This document shows, in pieces, positions 8,124 to 17,343 of a DNA stretch of 64,000 bases. The DNA comes from Swaminathania salitolerans (GTDB taxonomy: Bacteria > Pseudomonadota > Alphaproteobacteria > Acetobacterales > Acetobacteraceae): assembly GCF_025994315.1 (NCBI RefSeq), contig NZ_BAQE01000032.1; one strand, given 5' to 3'. Under the pieces are notes generated by a model that made no database searches, had not been told where the DNA came from, and saw nothing but the letters and a program-made list of their open reading frames with translations. Both the position numbers and the translations under genes were made by a program. Position 1 is the stretch's first letter; each line of letters starts with the position of its first letter.

Positions 8124-8672
8124 TTATCCTCTCAGATATTTCCTTTCCGGTGCGGGTGCTTTCGGCACGGGTTTCGACCTGCGTCTTGCAGGGGTCGGTA
8201 CGCCCTCCTGATAGGTCGAGCCGTTCCAGCTCCAGCGATCGTTCTTGTCGATCAGGAGATCGTGCATCCCGCGATGCTTCGTGGGCAGAACGGCAATCGC
8301 ACCGCTGACCGAATCGAGAACCAGTTTCCAGCCGCCCTTGTGACGCAGATAGACGGAGGTCGAGCATCCTGCGGAGCCGCACAGACGCGCGGACTGGATC
8401 TGGACGAAAAGGGCCATATCTCCGGGTGCCGAAGAGAGCGGAGCCGAGGCGACGAGGACGACCGGTTGATCGCGATGCTTCGCGTCGTCCGCCAGATCGG
8501 CCGCGTTCAGTCGCCGGGCTTCACGATCGAGTTCCGTTCCCGGCTGCTCCGACAGCAGCACGGGGCGGGGCGTCGCCCTGGACGTCGCGTGATGTCCGTG
8601 ACTGCGTGCCTGGGCGTGACCGGGCGCGAATCCCGCCAGAATCATGACCGACAGAACCAATCGAGCGCGCAT
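8124..8672 (-). CDS. Exported protein of unknown function
   Basis: 182 residues with a clear Sec signal peptide (MRARLVLSVMILAGFAPGHAQA, cut near residue 22). The mature part has two cysteines in LCGSAGCS, a segment with GGWKLVLDSVSGAIAVLPT and a Lys/Pro/Arg-rich tail. I do not recognise a named family. The fold of the central part (repeated short strands, RHKGGWKLVL) recalls small periplasmic proteins with an inhibitor-like beta domain, but that is a guess. It sits between the dioxygenase and the isochorismatase-like gene, 15 bp from the latter, and is probably cotranscribed. Confidence 0.75.
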   Translation of the reverse strand: MRARLVLSVMILAGFAPGHAQARSHGHHATSRATPRPVLLSEQPGTELDREARRLNAADLADDAKHRDQPVVLVASAPLSSAPGDMALFVQIQSARLCGSAGCSTSVYLRHKGGWKLVLDSVSGAIAVLPTKHRGMHDLLIDKNDRWSWNGSTYQEGVPTPARRRSKPVPKAPAPERKYLRG

Positions 8673-8727
8673 TCATACCTCACCGGGCTAGCGGGCCGCA
8701 CCGGGCGTGCGGCCATTGCTGCCTATA

Positions 8728-9486
8728 TTAGGCGTGGCGCAGCGTTACGACCAGAACGTCGCGATACGCCGGTCGCGCCGGATCGATAGGCTCGACGGGT
8801 GTAACGCCATGATAGACGCGATGGTCGTCCACCAGCGCCGTATCGAGCGGTTTCTCCAGCGTGAAGGTCCCGATTTCCTGTCTCTGGTCGTTATGGATCG
8901 AGGTAACGCCGGAGGCGACGTTCTCACGATTGACCATGAGCACCAGAACCCAGTCCACGCCGTCGCGATGCATGCCCTCTGGCGTGGGCTGGCCCGTATG
9001 GCCGGCCTGTGCCTCAATCCGGAACTGATGGACCTCGGCGTGCCAGCTATCGGGCTGGGTCGGGGCGGGGGTCATGCGCAGGGCGAGAAGATGCGCGGCC
9101 CGCAGAATGGCGATCATGGCCGGATGCGTTGCGATCGCATCCTCCACGGGGCCGAACCAGCGTTCGATCCCGCCATTCAGGAGATTGTAGTCGCGGCTCT
9201 GGTAATGCGGCTGATGGCGCTTGCGCTCGATACGCGCCTCGCTCAGCGCATAGGTCGCATAGCGTCGTTTCCGATAGCGCCCGCCATCCGCCATGTAGCG
9301 ATCCAGACCGAGGCGGTTCCAGCTTTCGGCAAAGCGAGGCCAGTCCGCGAACCCGAACCCTTCCAGAAAAGGGCGCATGGCCTCTCCGCGCGTGAAGGTG
9401 AAACCGCGCTCACGCAGGATATCCACCATCGAATCGAGCGAGGTGCTCTCTGCGGAAGGAAAGGGGCCGGGTCTCTGCTGGGTCAT
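8728..9486 (-). CDS. 2-oxoglutarate/Fe(II)-dependent dioxygenase family protein
   Basis: 252 residues resembling the 2OG-Fe dioxygenase family that includes free L-isoleucine/amino-acid hydroxylases (Pfam 2OG-Fe_Oxy_2). The facial triad is visible: HRD in EGMHRDGVDWV (HxD) and the distal His in DDHRVYHGVTPV, followed by an Arg in AYRDVLVVTL that would bind 2-oxoglutarate. It should be a soluble oxygenase. Hydroxylation of a free amino acid is a family-based guess. It starts 15 bp after ndh ends, so expression is tied to the respiratory dehydrogenase. Confidence 0.82.
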   Translation of the reverse strand: MTQQRPGPFPSAESTSLDSMVDILRERGFTFTRGEAMRPFLEGFGFADWPRFAESWNRLGLDRYMADGGRYRKRRYATYALSEARIERKRHQPHYQSRDYNLLNGGIERWFGPVEDAIATHPAMIAILRAAHLLALRMTPAPTQPDSWHAEVHQFRIEAQAGHTGQPTPEGMHRDGVDWVLVLMVNRENVASGVTSIHNDQRQEIGTFTLEKPLDTALVDDHRVYHGVTPVEPIDPARPAYRDVLVVTLRHA

Positions 9487-9501
9487 GTCACAACCATATC
9501 G

Positions 9502-10737
9502 TCACTGATCGAGGCGAGGTCTGGTCGGGCTCAGATGGGCCTTGAGAAACGCGGACACCCCGCGTCCCACGCCCATGACCCCGATCTGATGCTGACGGAA
9601 AATCAGATCGTGAAGCCATCTTGGCGCGAGGCCGCGCAGGAAGCCGCCACCGAAACTCGTCGAGGACCCGACCATGCCCCACCCGTTATAGTCGCCGAGC
9701 GAGACGACCGCACCTCGGTCGCGGTAAACAAATGTCGACGGCTCCCGACCGGCTGCGATGACCGGAATGGCCCTGCCGAGATAGATCCCCTGCTGACGGG
9801 CAACCTGCGCCGTGGCCGGAAGGGGCGAGTCCTTGATACGCGCGCAGTCACCGAGCGCGAAAATCGAGGTGTCGCTCGTGGATTGCATATGATGGTTGAC
9901 GACGATCTGTCCGCCCTTGGCGATTTCCAGTCCTTCGAAAAGCGCAGTCGCCGCGCTGGCGCGCACGCCGGCTGCCCAGACACGCAGCTCGGCCGGGACG
10001 ACACGGCCATCCTTCAGATGAAAGCCCTGCTCATCCACGGAGGTGACCATGGCTTCGGTCAGCACGGAAACGCCGAGCGCCTCGAGCTGACGACGGGCAT
10101 CTGCGGAAACGCGCTCGGGGAAAGCGGGCAGGATACGCGCACCGGTCTCGATCAGGGAGAGGCGCAGTGTCTTGCGTCGTGCTTCCTTGCCGTAGCCCGG
10201 AGCAAGGTCGATCGCGCTGCACAGTTCCGCAGCGAGCTGCGTACCGGTCGCTCCTCCGCCGACGATCCCGACCTCGAGCGGACGCCCTTCGGCGACCGCG
10301 TCCCGGAAGGCGGTGCGGAATTTCTCGTGGAAGATATCGGCATCTGGCAGGGAATCGATGAACGTGCAATTGGCCATCACGCCTGAAATGCCGAAATCGT
10401 TCGAGCGCGAGCCGAGCGAGACGACGAGCATGTCGTAGGGCACGACCTTGTCATTGGTCAGACGGATCTCGTGCTTTTCGCGATCCACGCTTGCAAGAGC
10501 GCTCTGGATGAAGCGGAAACCGAAACGGCGGCTGGCTTCCTCGAATGTGGTGCAGTCCCGCGACTGCTCTCCGGTTCCTGCCGCAAATTCGTGCAGCATC
10601 GGTTTCCAGTAATGCACGGCACCCTTGTCGATCAGCGTGGTCTCGATCTCGCGATTCCCGCTGCGACCGAGCGTCATCGCAGTCTCCATCCCGGCGACGC
10701 CGCCGCCGATGATGACCACGCGCAATCCATTAGCCAT
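9502..10737 (-). CDS. ndh: Type II NADH dehydrogenase / FAD-dependent pyridine nucleotide oxidoreductase
   Basis: 411 residues. The N-terminal FAD Rossmann motif is VVIIGGGVAGMETAMTLGR and the second, NADH-binding one is VGIVGGGATGTQLAAEL; the later segment FALGDCARIKDSPLPATAQVARQQ is typical of NDH-2 enzymes. It would pass electrons from NADH to ubiquinone at the cytoplasmic face of the membrane without pumping protons, which suits acetic acid bacteria with a short respiratory chain. There are no full transmembrane helices; the C-terminal part has the amphipathic character usual for NDH-2. It leads a five-gene minus-strand cluster. Confidence 0.9.
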   Translation of the reverse strand: MANGLRVVIIGGGVAGMETAMTLGRSGNREIETTLIDKGAVHYWKPMLHEFAAGTGEQSRDCTTFEEASRRFGFRFIQSALASVDREKHEIRLTNDKVVPYDMLVVSLGSRSNDFGISGVMANCTFIDSLPDADIFHEKFRTAFRDAVAEGRPLEVGIVGGGATGTQLAAELCSAIDLAPGYGKEARRKTLRLSLIETGARILPAFPERVSADARRQLEALGVSVLTEAMVTSVDEQGFHLKDGRVVPAELRVWAAGVRASAATALFEGLEIAKGGQIVVNHHMQSTSDTSIFALGDCARIKDSPLPATAQVARQQGIYLGRAIPVIAAGREPSTFVYRDRGAVVSLGDYNGWGMVGSSTSFGGGFLRGLAPRWLHDLIFRQHQIGVMGVGRGVSAFLKAHLSPTRPRLDQ

Positions 10738-11075
10738 GCCTGTTCCCCTGATCTTCGGCCGTCTGGCAAGACGGTGTGTCGATGCGTCGATATCGGTTTC
10801 ACGGCGTCGGGCGCCGTGGCTTTACCCATAATGTGGGATCAGACAACGCATCCGTCTACCCGTCCGTTCACCTGAAAGCGGTCAAAAACAAGACCGAAAC
10901 AGTACGAAATATCGGTGCGTCTTTGCTCCCGCTCCCTGCGATGCGGGGCCAGGAAAAACGGCTACGGGACGCGGCCATGACTTGTGGCCATGACGCGCGG
11001 CCCCAATTCGCGGCCCCAACTCGCGGCGATGACACGCGACACCGAGGCAATGGCGTCGGAGGGCAGAGGGTATAA
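10738..11075. other. Spacer with the ndh leader and a 13-bp tandem repeat
   Basis: No gene is seen. The part next to ndh contains a 7-bp hairpin CACGGCG / CGCCGTG (10800-10818) that would lie in the ndh leader. Further right is a degenerate 13-bp tandem repeat (listed separately) and then the argJ terminator-like hairpin. Reading frames crossing the region have no support. Confidence 0.6.
10971..11035. repeat. 13-bp tandem repeat, five copies
   Basis: Five consecutive 13-bp units can be aligned: GCGGCCATGACTT, GTGGCCATGACGC, GCGGCCCCAATTC, GCGGCCCCAACTC and GCGGCGATGACAC; a sixth, more diverged unit follows to 11048. The array lies in a non-coding spacer between ndh and argJ. No function is evident. 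Confidence 0.75.
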
Positions 11076-11101
11076 CCCGGGTTGCGCCTCCGCAACCCGG
11101 G
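11076..11101 (-). terminator. Strong GC hairpin downstream of argJ
   Basis: CCCGGGTTGCG and CGCAACCCGGG form a perfect 11-bp stem with loop CCTC, placed just after the argJ stop on the minus strand. The run of T is short (TTATACCC on the minus side), so termination efficiency is uncertain. Confidence 0.65.
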
Positions 11102-11107
11102 GAGAAA

Positions 11108-12343
11108 TCAGCTCCGGTAAGAGCCGTTGATATCGATATAGCCGTGGGTCAGATCGCAGCTCCAGATACGGGCATGCCCGTTCGCCAGTCCCAGATCGAC
11201 CATGATGTCGATCTCGTCGCCTTTCATATGGGCGACGACGGGGGTTTCGTCATAACCATCGACCACGGTGCCCTGACGGGCGATCCAGGTGCCGCCGATC
11301 GCGATGGAGAGCGTATCGCGATTGGCTGCCTCGCCGCTCTTGCCCACGGCCATGACGATTCGTCCCCAGTTGGCGTCCTCGCCAGCGATCGCCGTCTTGA
11401 CCAGAGGGGAATTTCCGATTGCCAGTGCGATCCTCTTGGCCGAATCGTCCGAGACAGCCCCCGTCACCCGCACCGAGAAGAGTTTGCTGGCGCCCTCGCC
11501 ATCGCGCACGACCATGAGGGCGAGTTCGAGCAGCAGGGAGTCGAGCGCCTCCCTGAAAGCGGCGAGGGCAGGGTCCTCGGCCGAGGTCACGGGGGTGTTG
11601 CCTGCCTGACCGGTCGCGAAGAGAAGGACCATATCGGAGGTCGACATGTCCGAATCGACGGTGATTGCGTTGAAACTCCGGTTGCAGCCGCGCGAGAGCA
11701 GGGACTGGAGTACCTCGTTCGGGAGCGAGGCATCGGTCGCCACGAAGCCGAGCATGGTGGCCATGTCGGGGGCGATCATGCCGCTTCCCTTGGCGATGCC
11801 CTGCAGCGTGATCTCGGTATCGCCGATCCGGGTCTTGCGGATTGCCGCCTTGGGGAAGGTGTCGGTGGTCATGATGGCTCTTGCCGCGTCCTCCCAGCCA
11901 TCCGCGGACAACCGGTCGTGCAGGGCGGGCATGGCAGCGCTGATACGCTCGGCATCCAGAGGCTCGCCGATCACGCCCGTCGAAGCGAGAAAGACATCGG
12001 TAGCCGCACATTGTGCGACGCGCGCGGCCGAAGCGGCGGTGATCTGGGTTGCGAGAATGCCCGCCCGGCCCGTGAAGACATTCGCATTGCCGGAATTGAC
12101 CACCAGAGCGCGCGCCTTGCCCTGAGCGAGGGCCGCCCGGCTCCAGTCGATCGGGGCACCGGGGCACTTGCTGCGCGTGAAGACACCTGCAACCGTCGTT
12201 TCCGGCGCGAAGGTCATCATCATCAGGTCGGGACGATCCTTGTAGCGGATCTGCGCGGCGATCGCCCCCAGCCGCACGCCTGCAACCGGGACGAGCGTCG
12301 GAAGTGGCTGGGCGAGGGGGGAGCGGGGAAGGGCTTCTGCCAT
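11108..12343 (-). CDS. argJ: Bifunctional ornithine acetyltransferase / N-acetylglutamate synthase
   Basis: 411 residues. ArgJ transfers the acetyl group from N-acetylornithine to glutamate in the cyclic arginine pathway. The precursor is cut before the nucleophilic Thr in the ATML motif; here KGSGMIAPDMATMLGF gives the alpha/beta cleavage site near residue 196. GNANVFTGRAG and the C-terminal end IDINGSYRS are also family features. The enzyme is cytosolic. It is 122 bp downstream of the isomerase gene on the same strand; coupling between the two is possible. Confidence 0.96.
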   Translation of the reverse strand: MAEALPRSPLAQPLPTLVPVAGVRLGAIAAQIRYKDRPDLMMMTFAPETTVAGVFTRSKCPGAPIDWSRAALAQGKARALVVNSGNANVFTGRAGILATQITAASAARVAQCAATDVFLASTGVIGEPLDAERISAAMPALHDRLSADGWEDAARAIMTTDTFPKAAIRKTRIGDTEITLQGIAKGSGMIAPDMATMLGFVATDASLPNEVLQSLLSRGCNRSFNAITVDSDMSTSDMVLLFATGQAGNTPVTSAEDPALAAFREALDSLLLELALMVVRDGEGASKLFSVRVTGAVSDDSAKRIALAIGNSPLVKTAIAGEDANWGRIVMAVGKSGEAANRDTLSIAIGGTWIARQGTVVDGYDETPVVAHMKGDEIDIMVDLGLANGHARIWSCDLTHGYIDINGSYRS

Positions 12344-12465
12344 GATCTGTCTCCGGACTTGAAACGTTCGGAGGAGGATGCACGGCTGGCCGCTCAGGTC
12401 CAGCCCTCCATCCCGCCGGGGGGATGAAAAGACCGGAAAACTGAGAGAGATGTGAGCGGAGGCTC

Positions 12466-13392
12466 TTATTTCTTCGTCGGGGCGGCCGGCTTGGCGTTCG
12501 GGTCGATGGGCTTGCCCTGGGCGTCGTAACGGACGATCTTGACCTTGTCCTGGGCCTGCTGGACGACCTTGCGGACATTGTCGCGGATCAGCTGCTGGCG
12601 GATCTCGTCATGGACCTGATCGAGCGGCGGCACAGGCGCATCGCGCGAACCGAGAACCTGAATGACGTGATAGCCGTACTGCGTCTTGACCGGGGTCTGG
12701 CTGATCGCATTGGGCTTCATTGCGAAAGCGGCCTTGGAGAACTCGGGCAGCATATCGTCTTTCTTGAACCAGCCGAGATCGCCACCGCTCGCGCCCGAAC
12801 CCTTGTCGGTGGAGAGCTTCTTGGCCAGATCCTCGAATTTCGCGCCGTGATTGAGCTGCTTGATCACATCCTTGGCCTGCGCTTCGGTCGCAACCAGAAT
12901 GTGGCGGGCATGGATCTCCTTCTCGCCCTTCTTCGAGGCGTAGTTCTTTTCGTACGCCGCCTTGATGGCGTCCTCGGTGACGAGCGGGGTCACCTTTTCC
13001 TGGAGATAGGCATTCTGCAGGGCGCCGTCGGCGGCCTCTTCCATCTGCGCCTTGACCTCGGGCTTCTTCTCCAGCCCTTCCTTCATGGCGTCGATCTGGA
13101 TCGCCTTCTGGCTGATGATCTGGTTAACCAGAAGTCCGACCAGCGTGTTGGGCTGGAGCTGACGCGCCTGCGGCGGCAGATTGGCCGCAGCGTGCTTCAC
13201 GTCTTCCAGATAGATGTTCTGGCCGTTGACCGAAGCGATCAGCGGGTTCGGATTGCTCGGGGCTGCCGGAGTCGCCGGAGCGGACGCCGCCTTTGCCGGA
13301 GCGGCAGGAGCGGGGGCGGCAAAGGCCTGAGCTGCCAGGGTCGTGCCGGAGATAAGGGCGGCGCAGAAAAGTGCCGGGCGGGAAAGCCGCAT
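12466..13392 (-). CDS. Periplasmic peptidyl-prolyl isomerase, parvulin (PpiC/SurA-like)
   Basis: 308 residues from the ATG at 13392 (CGAGG upstream); the longer frame to 13653 is unsupported. A signal peptide (MRLSRPALFCAALISGTTLAAQAFA) is followed by an Ala/Pro-rich linker, an N-terminal chaperone-like helical part (about 55-150) and one parvulin domain with IHARHILVATEAQA, GGDLGWFKKDDMLPEF and YGYHVIQVL. The C-terminal tail is Lys/Pro/Ala-rich. It probably assists folding of exported proteins. It is transcribed away from secA. Confidence 0.92.
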   Translation of the reverse strand: MRLSRPALFCAALISGTTLAAQAFAAPAPAAPAKAASAPATPAAPSNPNPLIASVNGQNIYLEDVKHAAANLPPQARQLQPNTLVGLLVNQIISQKAIQIDAMKEGLEKKPEVKAQMEEAADGALQNAYLQEKVTPLVTEDAIKAAYEKNYASKKGEKEIHARHILVATEAQAKDVIKQLNHGAKFEDLAKKLSTDKGSGASGGDLGWFKKDDMLPEFSKAAFAMKPNAISQTPVKTQYGYHVIQVLGSRDAPVPPLDQVHDEIRQQLIRDNVRKVVQQAQDKVKIVRYDAQGKPIDPNAKPAAPTKK

Positions 13393-13844
13393 GGAGAAAC
13401 AACCTCGATAAAACTCGTGGAACTTCCTGCAGCATGGCCCAGCCTCTTCCAGTCGGCAAGGCCGCAGCCATGCGGTTCGGCGGTTTTGATCGCGCTCCCC
13501 CGAGCGGGATCCCCCGATCTGGCTCCCCCGGCCGGGCTGACCCGATGGTACGGCTCGAGGCCGAAACCGCGCCGGGAGGCCGGGCGGACGTGCAGAGGGC
13601 GTCTCGAGCCGGGCTCCCGTGTCCGGTCTTCGCCACCGCGCTCGGTTGACCAAGCCATGGCAGCGCCTTATCTCACTTCACGCGCGGATCGTCCCGATCC
13701 TGCTCCGGCAGGTCGGCGCCGCCGCCGCTTGCGTTTCCGCCAGGCATTCCGGATCACCGTCGGCCCCGGTGTCGGCGGACAAGGAAGAAACGCCTCTTCA
13801 TTTCGCGGTCCATCTCTCCGGACCAGGTCGCCAGAAGGACAGAC
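13393..13844. other. Divergent promoter region between the parvulin and secA
   Basis: No supported gene in these 452 bp, although several GC-rich frames stay open. A candidate secA promoter is listed separately. The secA ribosome binding site is GAAGGAC just before 13845. Confidence 0.6.
13646..13673 (+). promoter_or_regulatory. Candidate sigma-70 promoter for secA
   Basis: TTGACC (13646-13651) and TTATCT (13668-13673) are separated by 16 bp and lie about 170 bp upstream of secA in a region otherwise very G+C-rich. Identified by eye only. Confidence 0.4.
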
Positions 13845-16571
13845 ATGTTCGCACGTATCGCCCGCGCCGTGTTCGGTACCGCCAATGATCGCTCGCTCAA
13901 GGGCTATCAGAAGCGCCTGCCGGAGATCAATGCGCTCGAACCCGCGATGCAGGCGCTGGACGACGATGCGCTTTCCGCCAGGACCGAGGCGTTCCGGCAG
14001 AGGATCGCCGCGGGCGAGAGCCTCGATGCGCTCATGCCGGAGGCTTTCGCGGTCTGTCGCGAGGCATCGCGTCGTGTGCTCGGCATGCGCCATTTCGACG
14101 TTCAGCTCGTGGGCGGCATGGTGTTGCATTCGGGGCGGATCGCCGAGATGCGCACGGGCGAAGGCAAGACCCTCGTGGCCACGCTCGCCGTCTATCTCAG
14201 CGCCCTCGCCGGCAAGGGTGTGCATGTGGTCACGGTCAACGATTATCTCGCCCGGCGCGATGCCGAGGAAATGAGCCGTCTTTACGGTTTCCTCGGTCTG
14301 ACCACCGGTGTCATCGTGCCCAATCTCTCCGATGACGAGCGCCGTACAGCCTATGCCTGCGACATCACATACGGCACGAACAACGAATTCGGCTTCGATT
14401 ATCTCCGCGACAACATGAAGTACACGCTGGAGGAAATGGTCCAGCGTCCCTTTTTCCATGCGATCGTGGATGAGGTCGACTCGATCCTGATCGATGAGGC
14501 GCGCACGCCGCTCATCATTTCCGGCCCCGCCGATGACAGCTCGGAGCTCTATCGCGCCGTCGATGACGTGATGGTCGATCTGGTCAGGAATACCGACGCG
14601 TTCGAGAAGGACGAGAAACTCCGCACGGTCATCCTGACCGAGCAGGGCTCCGACCAGATCGAGGCGCTTCTGCGTGAGGCAGGCGTGCTGCACGAGGGCG
14701 GACTCTACGACGTGCACAACATCGCGGTGATGCATCATGTGCAGCAATCCCTGCGCGCGCACACGCTTTTCGCACGGGATGTCGAATATATCGTGCGCGG
14801 CGGAAAGGTGATCATCATCGATGAATTCACCGGCCGCATGATGGATGGCCGGCGCTATTCCGACGGCCTTCATCAGGCGCTCGAGGCGAAGGAACATGTC
14901 GAGATCCAGCCAGAGAACCAGACCCTGGCCTCGATCACCTTCCAGAACTACTTCCGGCTCTATCCGAAGCTCTCGGGCATGACCGGCACGGCGATGACGG
15001 AGGCCGACGAATTCGCCGAGATCTACAAGCTCGAGGTCGTGGAGATTCCGACCAACCTGCCGGTCGCGCGCAAGGATACGGATGACGAGGTCTATATCAC
15101 CGCGCGTGAGAAGTTCGACGCCGTCGCCAATCTGATCCAGGAGGTTTCGGCAACGGGGCAGCCCGTTCTCGTCGGCACGACCTCGATCGAGAAGAGCGAA
15201 TATCTGTCGAACCAGCTCAAGAAGAAGAACGTGCCGCATAGCGTGCTGAACGCGCGTTTTCACGAGCGCGAGTCCGAAATCGTGGCACAGGCGGGTGCGC
15301 CCGGCGCGATCACGATCGCGACGAACATGGCCGGACGCGGAACCGATATCAAACTGGGCGGCAATCTCGACATGCTGCTCCGGCACAGGCTGGAGGGCAT
15401 CGAGGACGAGGCCGCCCGTGAAGCCGAATCCCTCCGTCTGCGTGAGGAAATCGCGGTCAATCACGGAAAGGTCAAGGAACTGGGCGGCCTGTACGTGATC
15501 GGTACGGAGCGTCATGAGAGCCGCCGGATCGACAACCAGTTGCGCGGCCGGTCCGGCCGTCAGGGCGATCCGGGTGCCTCGCGTTTCTTCCTGTCGCTCG
15601 AAGACGATCTCATGCGGATCTATGGCGGCGAGCGCATGGGGCAGTTCTGGACGAAACTGGGGATGAAGGAAGGCGAGGCGATCGTCCATCCCTGGCTGAA
15701 CAAGGCCCTCGAGCGCGCCCAGAAAAAGGTCGAGGCGCGCAATTTCGACATGCGCAAGAACGTCCTCAAATATGACGACGTCATGAACGACCAGCGCAAG
15801 GAGGTATACGCCCAGCGCCGCGAATACATGGCGATGGAGGATGTATCCGGCATCATCCAGGAGCTTCGCGAGCAGAGCATCGAGGAAGCCGTTCATGCAC
15901 GCATCCCGGAGAAGGCCTTTGCCGAGCAATGGGAGAGCGAGGCGCTCGAGAGCGATCTTCTGTCCCTGCTCAATCTCGCTCTGCCCGTTCGTGAATGGGC
16001 GCGGGAAGACGGCATGGATGCGGAGCTGATCATCCAGCGCGTGGAAGAGGCCGCAGCCCAGGCCCAGGCGGCGCGTTCGGCCAATATCGGCCCGACCGTC
16101 ATGCGTAATATCGAGAAGCAGGTCCTGCTCACCTCTTTCGATGCCGTCTGGAAAGAGCATCTCCATGCCCTCGATCAGCTCCGCCAGGGGATCGGTCTGC
16201 GCGCCTACGGGCAGCGCGATCCGCTTAACGAATACAAGCATGAGGCTTTCCAGCTTTTCACCGCCATGCTGGACGACATGCGCATCAGGGTGACGACCAC
16301 CATGTCGCGTATCGAGGTGGTGCAGCAGGCGGATCCCTTCCCCGCATTCGAGGGACATGCGATCGCAGCGGGCATGGAGGGTACCGGCCAGGGCTTCGAA
16401 CCCAGACAGGTCGGCATCCAGCCCGGCCCGGCGATGGGAGCGAGAGCCGATGACGCTGCGGTCTCCCCGTCCCAGGCTGCGTCGGGCTACGCGCAGGATA
16501 CGCCGCGCAATGCACCGTGTCCGTGCGGTTCGGGAAAGAAGTTCAAACATTGTCACGGCCGTCTGGCCTGA
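13845..16571 (+). CDS. secA: Preprotein translocase ATPase SecA
   Basis: 908 residues, full length for the family. It drives export of unfolded proteins through SecYEG. Walker A is in MRTGEGKTLVATL (about residues 102-114), the DEAD-like box in VDEVDSILIDEARTPLIISG, helicase-type motifs include TSIEKSEYLS and ATNMAGRGTDIKLGG, and LRGRSGRQGDPG matches motif VI. The C-terminus has the zinc-binding CPCGSGKKFKHCHG that contacts SecB and phospholipids. It is the first of a long plus-strand run; yebC follows after 22 bp. Confidence 0.99.
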   Translation: MFARIARAVFGTANDRSLKGYQKRLPEINALEPAMQALDDDALSARTEAFRQRIAAGESLDALMPEAFAVCREASRRVLGMRHFDVQLVGGMVLHSGRIAEMRTGEGKTLVATLAVYLSALAGKGVHVVTVNDYLARRDAEEMSRLYGFLGLTTGVIVPNLSDDERRTAYACDITYGTNNEFGFDYLRDNMKYTLEEMVQRPFFHAIVDEVDSILIDEARTPLIISGPADDSSELYRAVDDVMVDLVRNTDAFEKDEKLRTVILTEQGSDQIEALLREAGVLHEGGLYDVHNIAVMHHVQQSLRAHTLFARDVEYIVRGGKVIIIDEFTGRMMDGRRYSDGLHQALEAKEHVEIQPENQTLASITFQNYFRLYPKLSGMTGTAMTEADEFAEIYKLEVVEIPTNLPVARKDTDDEVYITAREKFDAVANLIQEVSATGQPVLVGTTSIEKSEYLSNQLKKKNVPHSVLNARFHERESEIVAQAGAPGAITIATNMAGRGTDIKLGGNLDMLLRHRLEGIEDEAAREAESLRLREEIAVNHGKVKELGGLYVIGTERHESRRIDNQLRGRSGRQGDPGASRFFLSLEDDLMRIYGGERMGQFWTKLGMKEGEAIVHPWLNKALERAQKKVEARNFDMRKNVLKYDDVMNDQRKEVYAQRREYMAMEDVSGIIQELREQSIEEAVHARIPEKAFAEQWESEALESDLLSLLNLALPVREWAREDGMDAELIIQRVEEAAAQAQAARSANIGPTVMRNIEKQVLLTSFDAVWKEHLHALDQLRQGIGLRAYGQRDPLNEYKHEAFQLFTAMLDDMRIRVTTTMSRIEVVQQADPFPAFEGHAIAAGMEGTGQGFEPRQVGIQPGPAMGARADDAAVSPSQAASGYAQDTPRNAPCPCGSGKKFKHCHGRLA

Positions 16572-16593
16572 TTTCAGGGGTGAGGAGGGTCTG

Positions 16594-17343
16594 ATGGCCG
16601 GTCATTCGCAATTCAAGAACATCATGCATCGCAAGGGTGCGCAGGATGCCAAGCGCGCCAAGCAGTTTGCGAAGATCCTGCGCGAAATCACCGTTGCGGC
16701 GCGCTCCGGTCTTCCCGACCCGGCGTCCAACCCGCGGCTGCGTGCGGCCATGATCGCCGCGCGTGAGGCAAACATGCCCAAGGACAATGTCGAGCGCGCG
16801 ATCAAGAAGGCCAGCGGTGCCGGGGGTGGCGAGGATTATGTCGAGGTGCGCTACGAGGGCTACGGTCCGGCTGGTGTCGCCGTCATCGTCGAGGGGCTGA
16901 CCGATAATCGCAACCGGACTGCGAGCGAGGTGCGCGCCGCGTTTTCCAAGCATGGCGGGTCGATGGGCGAGAGCAACTCGGTCTCTTTCATGTTCCAGCG
17001 TCTTGGCGTGGTGCTCTATCCGGCGGATATCGCCTCGGAGGAGGATATGCTCGAGGCCGCTATCGAGGCAGGTGCCGATAACGTCGAGAGCACCGCGGAA
17101 GAGCATGAGATCACCTGCGCGATGGAAAATCTCTTCGCTGTCCGCGATGCGCTCGAGGCCCGTTTCGGCGAGCCGCGTTCTGCCAAACTCGACTGGCGGC
17201 CGGAAAACACGGTCACGCTGGATGAGGAGAAGGCCCGTTCGGTCCTGAAGCTGATCGATGTGCTCGAGGATAATGACGATATCCAGGCCGTCTATGCGAA
17301 TTTCGACCTGCCGGACGAGGTGGCGCAGGCGCTCGCCGCTTGA
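16594..17343 (+). CDS. yebC: YebC/PmpR family protein
   Basis: 249 residues from the ATG at 16594 with GAGGAGG upstream; the longer frame opening at 16357 overlaps secA and is not used. The N-terminus MAGHSQFKNIMHRKGAQDAKRAK and GSMGESNSVSFMFQR are YebC hallmarks. YebC proteins have been described as transcriptional regulators and, more recently, as ribosome-associated factors easing translation of proline stretches. The gene overlaps ruvC by four bases (TTGA), the usual yebC-ruvC arrangement. Confidence 0.96.
   Translation: MAGHSQFKNIMHRKGAQDAKRAKQFAKILREITVAARSGLPDPASNPRLRAAMIAAREANMPKDNVERAIKKASGAGGGEDYVEVRYEGYGPAGVAVIVEGLTDNRNRTASEVRAAFSKHGGSMGESNSVSFMFQRLGVVLYPADIASEEDMLEAAIEAGADNVESTAEEHEITCAMENLFAVRDALEARFGEPRSAKLDWRPENTVTLDEEKARSVLKLIDVLEDNDDIQAVYANFDLPDEVAQALAA

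Noticed and set aside
13668..16556. 962-residue open frame antisense to secA
   Set aside because: It lies entirely opposite the certain secA gene, has no family motif and arises from the third-position G+C bias of the sense gene.
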